From contig NC_063016.1 of NCBI RefSeq assembly GCF_020509005.1, positions 1,674,001 through 1,738,000 on the forward strand: a stretch of 64,000 bases of DNA, read 5' to 3'. Made by a program: the position numbers and the translations under genes. Below the pieces are notes generated by a model. The model searched no databases and was not told where the DNA came from. It was given only the letters and a program-made list of their open reading frames with translations. This DNA comes from Fulvia fulva. Lineage: Eukaryota > Ascomycota > Dothideomycetes > Mycosphaerellales > Mycosphaerellaceae. Below, in pieces: positions 34,870 through 47,000 of the stretch. Every line of letters starts with the position of its first letter. Position 1 is the stretch's first letter.

Positions 34870-35053
34870 TATAAGGGCGCGCGTACTATAAAGTCTAATT
34901 GAGATAGTTATTGTTCTACGAAGCTACGAAAGAGGAGCGCGAGGCGCGGCGGACTTATAAGGAAGCGCTAAGCCGCGCTAACCCGATACGGAAGGTCCGC
35001 GGTTTAGCCGGGCCGACGCTTCGGTAGTAAAGTAGCGCGGGTCGCCTATAACA
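34870..35053 (-). repeat. Gypsy-3 5' LTR (element orientation)
   Basis: 184 bp, ending CGCCTATAACA on the plus strand, the complement of the TGTTATAGGC start seen in Gypsy-2. Confidence 0.88.
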
Positions 35054-35800
35054 CGTTTAGCGAGTTCCTTAATTAGGACGTTAAGGCCCTTATACGTCTT
35101 CTTACTACTAGTTAGGCTTCCTAAGATAGTATAGATCTTAGGTCTAACTAACTCCTAGGCGTTACCTAGCGAGGCTAGTAAGTCGTATATAAACTTAAGT
35201 ACTACCTTCTTATCGCGGAAGACTATATAGTCGATAATAGTCTCTAACTCGGAGAAGAACTTCTCGAGGGAGGGTCTAGATAGCTTACTATTAATAGTAC
35301 CGACAAACTTCTTAGGCTTATCTATACTACGCTAAGTCTTAAAGGGCTAGCTAAGGTCCGGATCGTACTTAACTAGAGACTCGAAGTCGTAGACTAGCTC
35401 CTTCTTAGAAGAGCGGCAATAAGTACGAGTATCGCTATCCGACTCCGAGGCCTCCTCTAACTTATTAGATAATAGATCGGAGTCGTTACTATTATCTAGC
35501 TTACGTATAGACTTCTTAGCTTTCTTTCTAGTAGTACGGCGAGCTACCTTGTCCTCGTACTTATTACCGCGGTCCTTATTACTAGCTCTACTAGCTCTAC
35601 TATTATTATTCTTGTCCTTAGATAGGGTTCGGCTGTTTTGTAGGGCACGGCGCTATAATATAGCGCGAGATAGTAAGGATCGTACTCGAGAGCGGCCTCG
35701 GCGGTCGTCGAGTTACTTCTTAAGCTTATCTACCTAAGTTTACTACGACTTATTAAGCTACTCGATATCGCTCTAATAGGTCTAGGCTTCTGTCTTATAT
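35054..35800 (-). mobile_element. Gypsy-4 fragment: gag core and basic region, RIP-mutated
   Basis: The minus strand gives a coiled-coil tail, an arginine/serine-rich stretch, and a gag capsid-like region (LEKFFSELETIIDYIVFRDK). An intact 62-codon plus-strand frame here (35549-35737) is a shadow. The segment is bounded by LINE-c, whose TSD copy TTCTGTCTTATAT is at 35788-35800. Confidence 0.7.
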
Positions 35801-36649
35801 AGATAGATAGATAGATTTGTTATTCCCCTGTTCTAGGACCCTATCCGGCCTATATAGGTATATATCTATTATTATATATAAAGGGAAACCCGAATAGGTG
35901 AAAACCCTTCCCGCCCCCGACTACTCCTTATCTAGTTTAGCTTTCTCTCTAAACGTACGTAGTCTATGTCACTACCCCGTTAGCCCCCGCTCCTAGCCGG
36001 TCTCGTCGCGCTACGTCGTATCCTCTCTTCCTATACTACTCCTACTAGGCGGTACTGTTCTAGCTAGCCCTTCTCTAGTATCTAGTTCGTAATGCGCCGT
36101 AGGTCCTTAGCGTTATTAAGAAGTGCCCTAATCGTCCGGTTCCTCGCCTTTACTATCTACTCCCCCCTTCCTAGCGACCACCTCGGATAGACGAGGAGTA
36201 CGTACCGTACGTTCTAGGAACGATAGCCGTAGGGGCAGCTAGTATTCGTATATCCTAGAACCTTCCTCTATAATAGGTACCCCTAGAGGCCGATATGTTT
36301 GCTTCGTAGTTAGGTTACTATACTACTCTATACCCTCGTAAGGCGGTAGTAGATAAGCTTTAGAGGGTACTTAACCGCGGATTTCGTAGCTAACTATTCC
36401 TTAGGTTGTCCCGCTAGCTAAGGGCGTCTACTATACCCTACACCCTAGTTGTTCCACCTCTCTTTCTATAGTTACTCTATAAACGATTTCTTACCTTCCT
36501 ATTATATTACTAGCTATTCGTCCCTTACCCGGTAGTTCGGCTCGTTTCCGGGTCGAATGTCCTTATACGCTAGTACTAATTCGCGGGCCCTTACGACTGT
36601 ACTAGCGATGACCTTCTATACTAGGTACTATACCGACTTGCCTAAGTAG

Positions 36650-39310
36650 GAGGTCCGTAGTCCCTAGATATATAGGTCGATCGGCGGTATAGCGGTCTCG
36701 TACTTAAGTATCCTCGTTAGTATCGACTTATATACCCCGGTAACCTTCCTTAGGCATTAGTTTTAGATCTTCGCTAGCGGCGCGACGAGTCCCTTCGATA
36801 GGTAGGCCCTCTCGCCTAAGGACTATACTTAGCTACTAAAGGTAAGGACTGGCCGTATAATAGCCGTATATAGAAGTCGTGACTACCGGAAGTCCGCCCC
36901 CTATATAGACGTAGTAAGCCTCTAGTATAATGCTATATTCTGTTTAGCTTTCCGTAATATTGCCTATACGTACCTCCTCTACCGTAGCGCCGGGTTTACC
37001 TATAGTCTAAGGATCCTAAGCTAATTTACCGGGTTAGTCGTATACCCCTATATCTAGATAGAAGCTTATATATTATAGAACCGTAGCCGGCGCGTAAAGT
37101 GTATTAGATTGTACTTTTCTAGGGCAAACCGAGCCCCGTGCCTCCTAGCCTAGTCCTCGTAGATCTTATGCTTCTCTTCTAGTAGCCTATAGTTCTCCTT
37201 AGTCGAGGAAGACTACGCTAGGATGTTTATGTCGTCTACGAAGCCGCTCGTAGCGGTGTTCTAGGATTCTAGGGCTAGGAGCAGCGTCGCTATAAAGAAG
37301 AGGAACAGAATAGGTACTAGCGTTAAGCCTTACGGGATTCTAGTATAGACTGCTTAAAATAGGCTTCTATACTAGCCGACTAGGATCGACGTACTACGGT
37401 TTTAGAGGTAGGACCGTACGAAGTTAATAAGCTACTTAGGGAGTCCTTTCGACCTTAGGATATAGAGTAGCCGCGGGTATAACACGTAGTCGAAGGCTCC
37501 CGATATGTCTAGGCTAAGTAAGGAAGCCACCTTATCCCTATTCTTATACTAGATAGCCTTTACCTAAGAGGTGATAAGTTCTATCGCGGATAGCGTCGAT
37601 CGCTATAGGCGCGCACCTATCTAGGTGTCCGGGAGTAGGGAGTATTCCTCTACCGCCTCGGAGAGTCTCGTTATAACTAGCTTCTTAAGCGCCTTCCTAA
37701 GAGTGTTAAGGAGCGCAATTAGGCGGTACGACTTCACCTACGTATAGTCTTCCTTCTACGGCTTACGTAGGACTACTATCGTCGATTATTTAAAAGCTAT
37801 CGGGTAGTATCCGGTCTATAGGTAGGCGTTAAAGATCGCTATAACTACTAGGGCTAGTTGATCTCTATACTTCTTTAGTAGCTCGTTTAGGATCCTATCC
37901 GGCCCCGGGGCTTTCTTCGCCGGTAACTTCCTTAGTATAGCGGCAACTTCTCCCTCGGACACCTCCTATTAGACCGCGATACTAGGGGCTAGGGGAGTAG
38001 AGCTGTTTATATCGCTTAGATTAGCCTCGACTAGGGGCGGGAAGAACTTACTAGCTAGTAGACGCGCCTTAGCCTCGGGGTCGCTAACCGGGCTACTAGG
38101 CGATTATAGCGCTAGGATAGAGAAGGAGGGGCCCTATATAGGGTCCTATCGGGCCTATTTCGCTAGCTTCTACATCCTCTCTAGCTTACCGGCGATTTCT
38201 TCTACTATAGCCCTCTAGCCGACTGCTTTCTCCCTTCGTATTATAGCTTTCTTCTATTAGTATGCCTCCCTATATACGTTCTAGGCCTCCTCGCTATAGC
38301 TACTCGTCCACACCCGGCGGGCTCTCCTTACTTCTCTTACTACCGTAGTACACTCCGGCGTCTAGTATAGTTTAGACTATATCGTTAGTTAGGTAAGCGG
38401 AACGTAAAGTAAGGTCGCTTTTCTTATTTCGTCTATCAACCCCTAGACTACTTCGTCTATCTCGTCTTTACTATTATATTACTACTACGCGATCTGGACT
38501 AGCCTCTTAGAGTTATCGAGGTACGCCTAGATGTTGGCCTAGTAGGCCTTTCCCTAGTTTAGCTTAGGGGTTCTCGCTAGTATACGTTATATCTATGTCG
38601 TAATAGAGGTCCTGACTAGTATATAGTCTAACGACGCCTCGAGTTTATATTCGATCCTATAGTAGGTTACCGTATAGTAGTAGCTATCTAAGATCTAGGA
38701 GAGGTCGATCGTGCCTTAGAGTCCCCCTCTCTTCTAGGTACCTAGGTCCTTCGGGGTATTAAGGGCAATTACGTTGCTCGCTATTAAGTCGAGTACTTCG
38801 TCGGCTATAGGGTACGGCTATATAAGGCTTTCCTAGGAAGGGTAGTATATATTAAAGTCTCCTACTATAATGTAGCACCCTTGTCTCTTAAGCGCACTAT
38901 CTAGGTGTCTATAGACCCCTAGGTCGCGGCTAGACCTCGAGGCTAGCGGTTATATATATAGGTTGTATATCTAGGTACTACCTACGTAGAGGGAGGTAAT
39001 ATCGCCCCCGCCTTCTTCGTCTACGTAGTACACTACCTCCTAGTCGGATTCTAGTATGTCCTTACTAATATAGAAGCACGTACGGGGTCTGCCGTCGCCT
39101 CGTAGGTATATCGTATAGCCTAGTAACTTGTAGGTCGTTAGTCTCTTATAGTACGGGTTAATCTATAGCTCCTAGATTATAAGGACGTAGTAGACGCGCG
39201 GGTCCGCCTCGTATAGGGAATGGTTCTAGACTATATCCTTACTATAGTTAACGTTATACTAGATAATGCTAAGCGTGTCGAGGCTAGTTATCGGCATCGA
39301 CAATCATTTC
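36650..39310 (-). pseudogene. LINE-c ORF2 (endonuclease and reverse transcriptase), RIP-disrupted
   Basis: Reading through stops on the minus strand gives an exonuclease-endonuclease-phosphatase domain beginning IIQYNVNYSKDI near 39280 and containing IIVGDFNIYYPS near 38860, then RT with GFVDDINILA near 37230 and LIHFTRR near 37110. These motifs match fungal Tad1/I-clade LINEs. The RT active site keeps both Asp codons because GTAGACGAC has no TpG at that point. Sequence further downstream (36640-35820) is the C-terminal part and 3' end shared with LINE-b. Confidence 0.75.
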
Positions 39311-40880
39311 CTCTATATCGTCCTATATCTTACTGCCCTATACGTCCTAGTCTACGCCTATCGGCTATATACTAAAGGGGAGCCGGGCCTAGTTAGATTC
39401 CCTCGCTATAGCTAGTAGAGCACGTGGCCTCCCGTACGCCCTAGGTTACGTATCCTTTATATCGTTCTCGGCCCTAGGGCGCTTATGCCCGACCGCCGCT
39501 AGTTAGTTCTAGTATAGGCTAGCCTTACGGTCGCCGTAGAATCTTAGGGCGACGGTTCTGTTTGTGATTGCCTTGTTTTTCGCTAGTTTCCGCTATAGGC
39601 ATTCCGTACTATACGATAGGTAGTACCCCGGACAGTTCGCGTACCGTCTCGTAGTCGATATATAGTCCCTAGATATATAGTCTCCTATATAGTTCGAGTA
39701 GGCCTACTTGTTTATACACGTGTAGGTTTGGTGTCTATACTATTAGCATCTTAAGCATTAGAGGACACGAAAGGATAAGTAGTGCTGTTCTACTATCTTA
39801 AGGCTATATTGCTAGACTAGGCCTTATTCTATCGCTAGATCCGCCGCTTTTACGTCTTATAGCTATACTATTAGCGCCGAGGCCTTCTTACCTTCTAGCC
39901 ATTTCCTATAGAGCCAAGTCGCCTTCTAGATTAGAGAGTTAAGAGTGACCGGGTTGTCCTCTTAAAGAGCGCGTAGGTGACCCTAGTTAGTTAGGTCAAA
40001 CTCCTTAGGTATATCGTAGACTAGGATCGTAAATTGTTTCGTTAAGACCTTCGCTAATGCCGTAACCTTAGATGCCTACTATAGCTATACCTCTAGGTGC
40101 CTCCTAGTAGTAGTAGAGCTAGTATAGATCTATAGAGTGCCGTTAGACTATTAGTTCACTACGACCACCCCTAGTTAGTTAATTCGTTAGGCGAGCTCCT
40201 TGTTCGATAGCTTCGTAACTTCGGCCTAGTCTTCCTTTGCTATAATACGGATCGTAACTATATCGTACGTTAGGCGGGGGCCTAGTATCGATGCCGTGAC
40301 CGATACCTAGCTATAGGGGTGTTGATTCCGGGTGGCCTTACTAATCGCCTAGGACGTCGTCCTTATTTCTTATTGCCCTCGGTAATACGATAGTACAAGC
40401 GCCGTACGTAGCTAAGTAATCATTACCTATAGAGACCGGTAAGGGAGCTAATCGTTAGTTTCTATACTTTTTACGTCCTCTATAAGTTACTGTTAAATAG
40501 GTACGAGTTACGTAGTAGTAGAAGACGGCGGATTACATAAAAGACGAAGAAGGACCTAATAGGATAGCGTGTATCTATATATAGTATCGCCGGTGTTAGT
40601 ATAGGTAGATACTAGGTGTCCGGATGTTTGCTAGCCTATAGGCTAGTAAACCCTAGTCACGTGATCTAATCACATGACACACCCACACCTATATACTTGT
40701 CCTACGGCCTATATGTTCTTAATAGTTGCTACTAGTTGTCTTAGGGGGGCTTCGTCTATAGGGCCGTAGGCGCCGTTAGTACCGTAGCCTAGGCTACTAT
40801 TACCTAGGAGTTACCTAATATAGCTAGGCACCTCCGCGGCGTTTAGAGCTAAAGAAATAGGGTGAAGAGAGCTTTAAGCT
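39311..40880 (-). pseudogene. LINE-c ORF1 (nucleic-acid-binding, zinc knuckles), RIP-disrupted
   Basis: A minus-strand frame with TAG/TAA in place of CAG and similar codons runs across the site of the Copia-2 solo LTR. Cysteine/histidine patterns near 39650-39780 (CLRCQQYRHQTYTC and a second CxxC region) look like CCHC knuckles of LINE ORF1. The beginning of the frame is uncertain. Confidence 0.6.
40491..40724 (-). repeat. Solo LTR of the Copia-2 family
   Basis: These 234 bp match the reverse complement of the Copia-2 LTR (43338-43598). The flanks GTTAC (40486-40490) and GTTGC (40725-40729) are a 5-bp TSD with one G-to-A difference in TpG context. It is less mutated than the surrounding LINE and retains TCACGTGA at 40657-40664. 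Confidence 0.85.
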
Positions 40881-41031
40881 GTCTAGATTGAATAAGGTAG
40901 AACTCCCTTAGTCCTAGGGGTAGTGGCCTGCTTTATATATCGTTAGAATGGCCTTGATAAGAGCTTTCGAATATATCGTGTTTTAGCGTAGAGATCGATA
41001 GTCCGGATTCACGCCTTTTTCTATCTTATAT

Positions 41032-41971
41032 ATATTAAGGTCAAATTTAAGGGCCTTAATCTTCGAGTCGTTATTAGATAACTACTAAAGTACCTCCTTC
41101 GCCTACTTCTTTAGGGTATCGTTCTTTATAGTAAGCGAGCTAATCTCGGCGGTCATTACTATACTTAAGGATACTCTAGGTTAGGCCTTTAGGTTATCGA
41201 GTTCCTACTAGACCTAAGTAAGCTATTACTTAGCCTAATCTATTTCTCCTTATACCGTACCTAGGTCCTTCTAGAAAGCGTCGCGGTACTTAATAGTATC
41301 CTCCTTCTATATCTTCTATATATTGCGATTCTTAACTAGTATGTCGTACTCGTTACGTATCTACTAATCGTGACTCTTCTATCTCCTAAGCTCTTACCCT
41401 ACTTTACCTAATTACTCGTAGAGTATAGTCGCTATTTATACCGTATTCCTATACTCTTACTCGGTACGTCGTAGGATAAAGTAGATAGCCGCGGCCCTCT
41501 CGGGCTCCTATACGAGCTTAACGAGTTGATTAGTATCGAGTTATAAGAGGTCGTTAATAGGGATTCGGAGGGTCTTCGCGACTTATTATTATGTCTTACC
41601 TTCCTCTCCTTCGCCTTCTTCGGTAGCGCCGTCGTCGTCGTAGTTAACTACCGCCGTAGCTATACTATCGACATTCTAGATCTCGTTATCGGAAAGAAGG
41701 TCGTATAGGTTAAACTTAGGCGGTAGGCCGGTAACTAGTCGCTATAAGCTCTCGAGTTTATACTATAAGGCGTCGTTAGTAGTTTACTACTACTACTATA
41801 TCTATCCTAGAGTCTATATATTATATATAGACTCGCGCTATACTACTAGTTATATAGCTAGTAGTAAGCCTCGTTGTCCTTAAGGGCGTACTATATTAGG
41901 TACTACTTAGCCTAAGGTAGTAGTCTCTTATACCGAGTCGTACGTTTTTTCTAACGTACGCTATAATGTCT
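41032..41971 (-). mobile_element. Gypsy-4 fragment: 5' leader and coiled-coil start of gag, RIP-mutated
   Basis: The minus strand reads as an acidic segment followed by a long glutamine/lysine/glutamate-rich coiled coil when TAG is read as Gln. It leads into the gag part now at 35800 on the other side of LINE-c. No intact frame remains. Confidence 0.65.
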
Positions 41972-42207
41972 TATTACGGTTATTAATAATCTATACTCTT
42001 ATAGATCCCGTCGTAGCTCTTCTACGGATATAGCGACCTAGCTAAGTATAGCGGTTTATAGTCGTATTAATATAGAGTAGCTAGGTACGTAGGATAGAGG
42101 AGCGCGAGGTACGCCGAGGCTATATATAAGCCGAGGTGTTACGCTAGTACGCGCGGTCACGTGACCTATGTGCTCGCTGTCTATTCACTAGGGCTAGGGC
42201 CGTAATA
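41972..42207 (-). repeat. Gypsy-4 5' LTR
   Basis: 236 bp bounded by TATTACGG and CCGTAATA, 8-bp inverted ends consistent with an original TGTTACGG...CCGTAACA. It contains a TATATATA-type stretch (near 42118-42128) and a 12-bp palindrome GGTCACGTGACC (42155-42166). The partner LTR is not in the window. Confidence 0.65.
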
Positions 42208-43337
42208 GACACTTTAGCGAGTTTCTAAGGCTAAGTAGTTTACTAAGCTTAACATCGTCGCCGTATTTAATAATATACGTATCCGTAAGGGGGACGAATA
42301 GATAACCGCCTTTATTACTAGGTATAGATTGTACTAGTTTAAGGTCCTTCCGTTCGGCCTCTATAATAGCCCTAGTAGTTAGTAGCGGAAGATTAACAAC
42401 ATCCTCCGAGAATTCCTAGACGACTTCGCTATAGTATACCTCGATAACGTCCTAATTTATACGGACGGCCCCTTAAATAATTATAGAGCTTACGTATAAA
42501 AGGTTCTATATAGACTACGGGATATAGGGCTACTAGTAGATATCGACAAGTATAAATTCTTCGTCAAACGGATTAAATACCTAGGCCTTATTATTACGAC
42601 GGAGGGTATTAAGATAGACCCTATAAAGATTAAAGCTATAATAAATTAGGAGGTGCCTCGTAAGGTTAAGGACGTTCTTACGTTCCTTAGCTTTACTAGA
42701 TTCTATAGGAAGTTTATCTACGCCTTCTCTAAAGTAACCGCGTACCTTATAGACCTTACGAAGATAGGTAAGAAGAGTAAAGTCGACGGTAAGGTAGTTA
42801 AGGAGCTACCCTTCGTATAGACCTAATAGTATAATATAGCCTTTAAGGAACTTAAGTAGCGCTTTAGCCAAGTAGGTATACTAGCCTATTATTAACTAGG
42901 CGAGTAGATTTAGGTAGAAATAGACTCTAGCGACTAGGTTAATATAGGGGTACTATTATAGATAATTAACGGCGTCCTTAGACCCATAGCGTTCTACTCG
43001 AAGAAGCTTAGTCTATAAGAATATAACTACGATATTTACGATAAAGAGCTACTAGCTATCGTTAAGGCGTTCGAGGAATAGTAACCGGGACTTATCGGCG
43101 CTATAGACGATAAACTAGTTTAGGTACTTACCGATTACCGTAATCTTAAGTACTTTATAACTACTAAGTAGCTTAACCGGCGCTAGGTACGCTAGTCGAA
43201 GTTTCTGTCCTAGTTTAACTTTAAGATTACCTATCGCCCGGGCGCCTAAGGAACGAAACTAGATAGTCTTACCCGTCGCTCTTAGGATATACCGGCGGGG
43301 GTAGACGATACTAGAACGTAGTATTAATAGTAGACTA

Positions 43338-43598
43338 TGTTAAGAATATATAGGCTAGTAGGGCGAAATATATAGGTCTAGTAGACCCGTACTTAGTCAC
43401 GTGATTAATGATCACGTAACTAAGTACGTGACTATTATTTCCTAGCCCCGGGCTAGGAAACATCTAGACACCTATAACTAAAACCTATACTAATACCGGC
43501 GATACTATATATAGATATACGCTATCCTATTAGGTCCTTCTTCGTCTTTCGTATAATCCGCCGTCTTCTACTACTACGTAACTCGTACCTATTTAATA
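43338..43598 (+). repeat. Copia-2 5' LTR
   Basis: 261 bp, TGTTAAGAATATATAGG...CTATTTAATA. TCACGTGA remains at 43397-43404, while neighbouring related sites have lost CA or TG relative to the 3' LTR. Confidence 0.9.
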
Positions 43599-44099
43599 GG
43601 TTATAAGCCCGGGTTAGTAACTCGGTGTTTCACCCTTAACAAAGTCGTATTAGAGTTATTCCTCTTTAGACCAAAAGGAAGGCAGACTAGAGGCCGTACC
43701 CGCCTTATATAGAAAGCTATAGCCGTACTATAGGTATATATAAGACGTAAAAGAGCCTAGTAAGGTACTATTAGACTCCGAGTTAGGGAGCCTATACTAA
43801 TACCTTAGATAAGTAGGCGAGCTTACTAAGAAGAGTCGCTCTCCGGACATCGCGTTCGTATCGACTAACTGTTTATTCTAAGAGAGCCGTAGTGTCTTAG
43901 AAACCCCCTCTACTAAGAGAGTTACGCTATAGTGTCTTAGTACTAATACGATCCTTACCGACCGACTTTCCTCCTCTTCCCGGCGGATAGCTATCCTCTC
44001 CGCTATTAACCTCGCGTTCGTTTTATCCTATTTCGATCCGATCGCGTACGACCGAATACATCCTTTTACCTAAGGGTAGCTAACCTGTCCCTTTACTTA

Positions 44100-47000
44100 C
44101 AAAAAATAGAGAACAAGACTAGGTTTATAAGAAAGAGAGTAGTACCTATTCTAATAAGAGAGAACCACGAAACATAGTTCAAGCTATTAAGAATACCCTA
44201 GTATTAAAGTAGGTTAACTAGGTCCTCGAAGACATTATTACGGACATTCCCGCTATAACCCTATCTATAGCGACACCCTCTATATTATCGGAGTCATCCC
44301 TTCCTTTAGATTAAGCGATAAGGAAGGCATCGTATAGACGGCACAATGTAACGGCCCTATATAAGATGTATATCTATCTGTCGATAGATAACTAAGAGAT
44401 AATATACGAGATCCGGTATATAAAGGAGTTATAGGAATAGGCTAAAGCTAAATATAAGAGAAGACTTCTCGCTACTAGAAGAAGTTTGCTTTAGCAATAC
44501 ACTAATTTCGTAATGACAGAGGACTAGTTAATAGATGACGCCTAGTAGGAGCTTAGCTCAATTATAAGAAGGGCTATTTCAATCTCGCCTTAGTTCTAAG
44601 ACATTAAGACTAAGGACAGAAAGATCTAGTAACTCTTAGTAGCTCTACTAGACTCATTTGGCTCAATTCGCGATGCAATTGATGCCTAGATAAATCTCTT
44701 ACTACAAGACATTCTTACAATTCTTAGGGAGAAGTAAGAATTAATAATTTATTAAGGGATAGCTATATTCGCTAAGAAGGGTTTCTAGGGCAAGCTTACG
44801 TACTATCTCTATAATAGTAACTATTTTATAAGCAGGTGCCCACACCTTTCTACAGCTTAGTAGGCTATTAGGAACAAGGACAAACTAGCTAGGGTTACCT
44901 ACCCTACTAAGAGACAACCGTTACTACCTCGTAGGAGGTTATTATTACTAAACCTTCGTAGTGTCCTTAAGGTAATAACGGACCTTATAAAGTAGATAAA
45001 GGAGAGCCGTAAGCCAAAGGCCTCCTCTAGTAAGAAGCCTATAAGGGCCTATACGACCTAGGAAGACGTATTAGACTCTAAGATACCGTTAGAAGATAAT
45101 GATGTTAATAAGGTTGCCTATTCTACTATAGAAGCTAAAGGCAAGTACCCCTCGTCCGAGTAGTTACTTAACTCTTATACATTATTATATATAACTGACT
45201 AAGATTCACTATTTAGGACACTAAAGCCTCTTTAAAAGAGGAAGTAGATCAAGGTTAGGGGTGGCTATCTATAAGCTACATATATAGGAAGTGTAGTAAT
45301 AGGTAGTCCTTCTAGAAAGTAAATTGTCTTAGAAAATGTCCTATCTATTCCTAGCCTTAGAGTTAGTCTTGTTTCGTAGAATTAGTTTAGCTAACAGTTT
45401 GCTGTCTAACTACCTAGTTTCACCCTAAAATCCTTGTCTAGTAAACCCGTTGTCTAGACCAAACTTCGAGGAGGAGTACTGTTTATCTACTTAATCTCGG
45501 AAATTCTTAAGCTATAGTATACTAGTATACTCTCTTAAGAACGTGACGGTACCGCTATAGCTAATACTAAGTCTGAAGATCAGTAGGAGCTATAGTATAG
45601 AAGATATACACACCTTAGTAAGGGACTACTAAGAAACCTTTATAGAGTCACTAATAAGAAAGATCCTATCCCTATTCCTTCTAAACACCTAAGTTATAAG
45701 GTATGCTCCCTTGCTAATATAAGGAAGTTTAAAGGACCTACTATAGAGAGAAAAGGAGAAAGGCTAGCCCTTGTCTCTATTGACATCTATAGGCCTTTTT
45801 AGGGCGCAGTCTTAAGACTAGGGTATAAGTACTAGCTTAAGATTATAGACAACTTCTCTCGTAAGAAGTAGGTAATCCCTTTAAAGGCTAGGAGCGACGC
45901 TCCTATAGCACTATAGAAATAGAAGATAAAGACAGAGAAAGGCTTAAGGTGCTTTCTCTCTATAATAAGGAGTGACGGTGTAAGGGAGATTCTCGCCTTA
46001 CTAAAACAGTAGGAGAAGGAGTTTAGCATTTAGATAGACACAACTAATGCCTATAACTCACTTCAGAATAGGCCTATAGAAAGGTCAATTTAAGCCTCTA
46101 AGAACATAGTTAGAGCTATACTTAAGGACTTAAACATACTAGTTAAATTCTAGCTAGAAGCCCTTATTGCTTAGGCTATAATTCGGAACAGACTACCGAA
46201 TAGCCTAATTATTAATAGTGTCGCTCTTTTACCGGAAGAAGCCTTTACTAGCTAGGTACTATTAGTTGACTATCTTAGAGTCTAGAGATATAAAGCAGTG
46301 ATCTATATTGACCTAAGATCCTAACCTTAGGGCTTAAGAAAAGACAAATTGATAAATAGAGGAAAAGAAGCTGTTTTTATAGGTTATAATAAGAACTCTA
46401 TAAAGCAATAGCTATTCTAGGAGCCTAACATACGAGCTATTAAGGCCTATAGCCAAGTTGACTAGTTTGAGAATAAGAAGGGGGGTGATATAGACCTTAG
46501 CATCACCTTTACTAACTAGTCAAACAAAGCGCTATAGCGTAATCTAGTTAGGCGTCTAGTTCTTAGAAGTAGCCGCCTAGTAGAAATGTTATACCGCCGG
46601 GGTGACATTCCTAATTTATTATAATAGCTACTACAACCTGCTAAGCCGCTGTTTATATAACTTCCCCTACCTCTAAAAGACATTAGAGAGTACTAGAAGA
46701 TCGGAGTTAAGGGGACTCTAGGTAAACAAAGCGAGGAAGAGATTGTTTAGGAGGAACAACCTTAATAGCCACCTCAAGTTATAGGCAATAAGAGGTTAAG
46801 GGGGGATAAAGATGATAGCTCTACTAAGTATAAAGCTAAACATTATAGAGCATTAATTGCTTAGATGTTTCATCTTGATCTAACTATAAGCTAGGTAGAG
46901 GAAATCCTAAATAATATAGAGGAGTATATATTTGCTACTGTTAGGTAGGCTATAGCCTACTAGTAGGAAGTGCCAATCCTAAAGTCCTATAGAGAGGCAG

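Larger units (their letters stand above)
27724..35053 (-). mobile_element. Gypsy-3: full-length chromodomain Gypsy, RIP-mutated, same family as Gypsy-2
   Basis: This 7,330-bp element has 184-bp LTRs at 27724-27907 and 34870-35053, and the purine tract reads GTACCCCCCCTCC on the plus strand at 27908-27920. The flanks CGCTT (27719-27723) and CGTTT (35054-35058) form a 5-bp TSD with one C-to-T difference. It lies in the gag of Gypsy-4. LTR and internal sequence mirror Gypsy-2 in reverse orientation. Confidence 0.9.
35801..41018 (-). mobile_element. LINE-c: near full-length Tad/I-like LINE, RIP-mutated, with (AGAT)n tail
   Basis: This element of about 5.2 kb on the minus strand carries ORF1 with zinc knuckles, then an endonuclease/RT ORF2, and ends in a short tandem tail (AGAT on the plus strand, 35801-35818). 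The flanks TTCTGTCTTATAT (35788-35800) and TTCTATCTTATAT (41019-41031) are a 13-bp TSD differing by one TpG-to-TpA change. Joining the flanks restores the Gypsy-4 gag frame (...FDLNIYKTEAQTY...). It carries a Copia-2-family solo LTR at 40491-40724. Confidence 0.85.
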
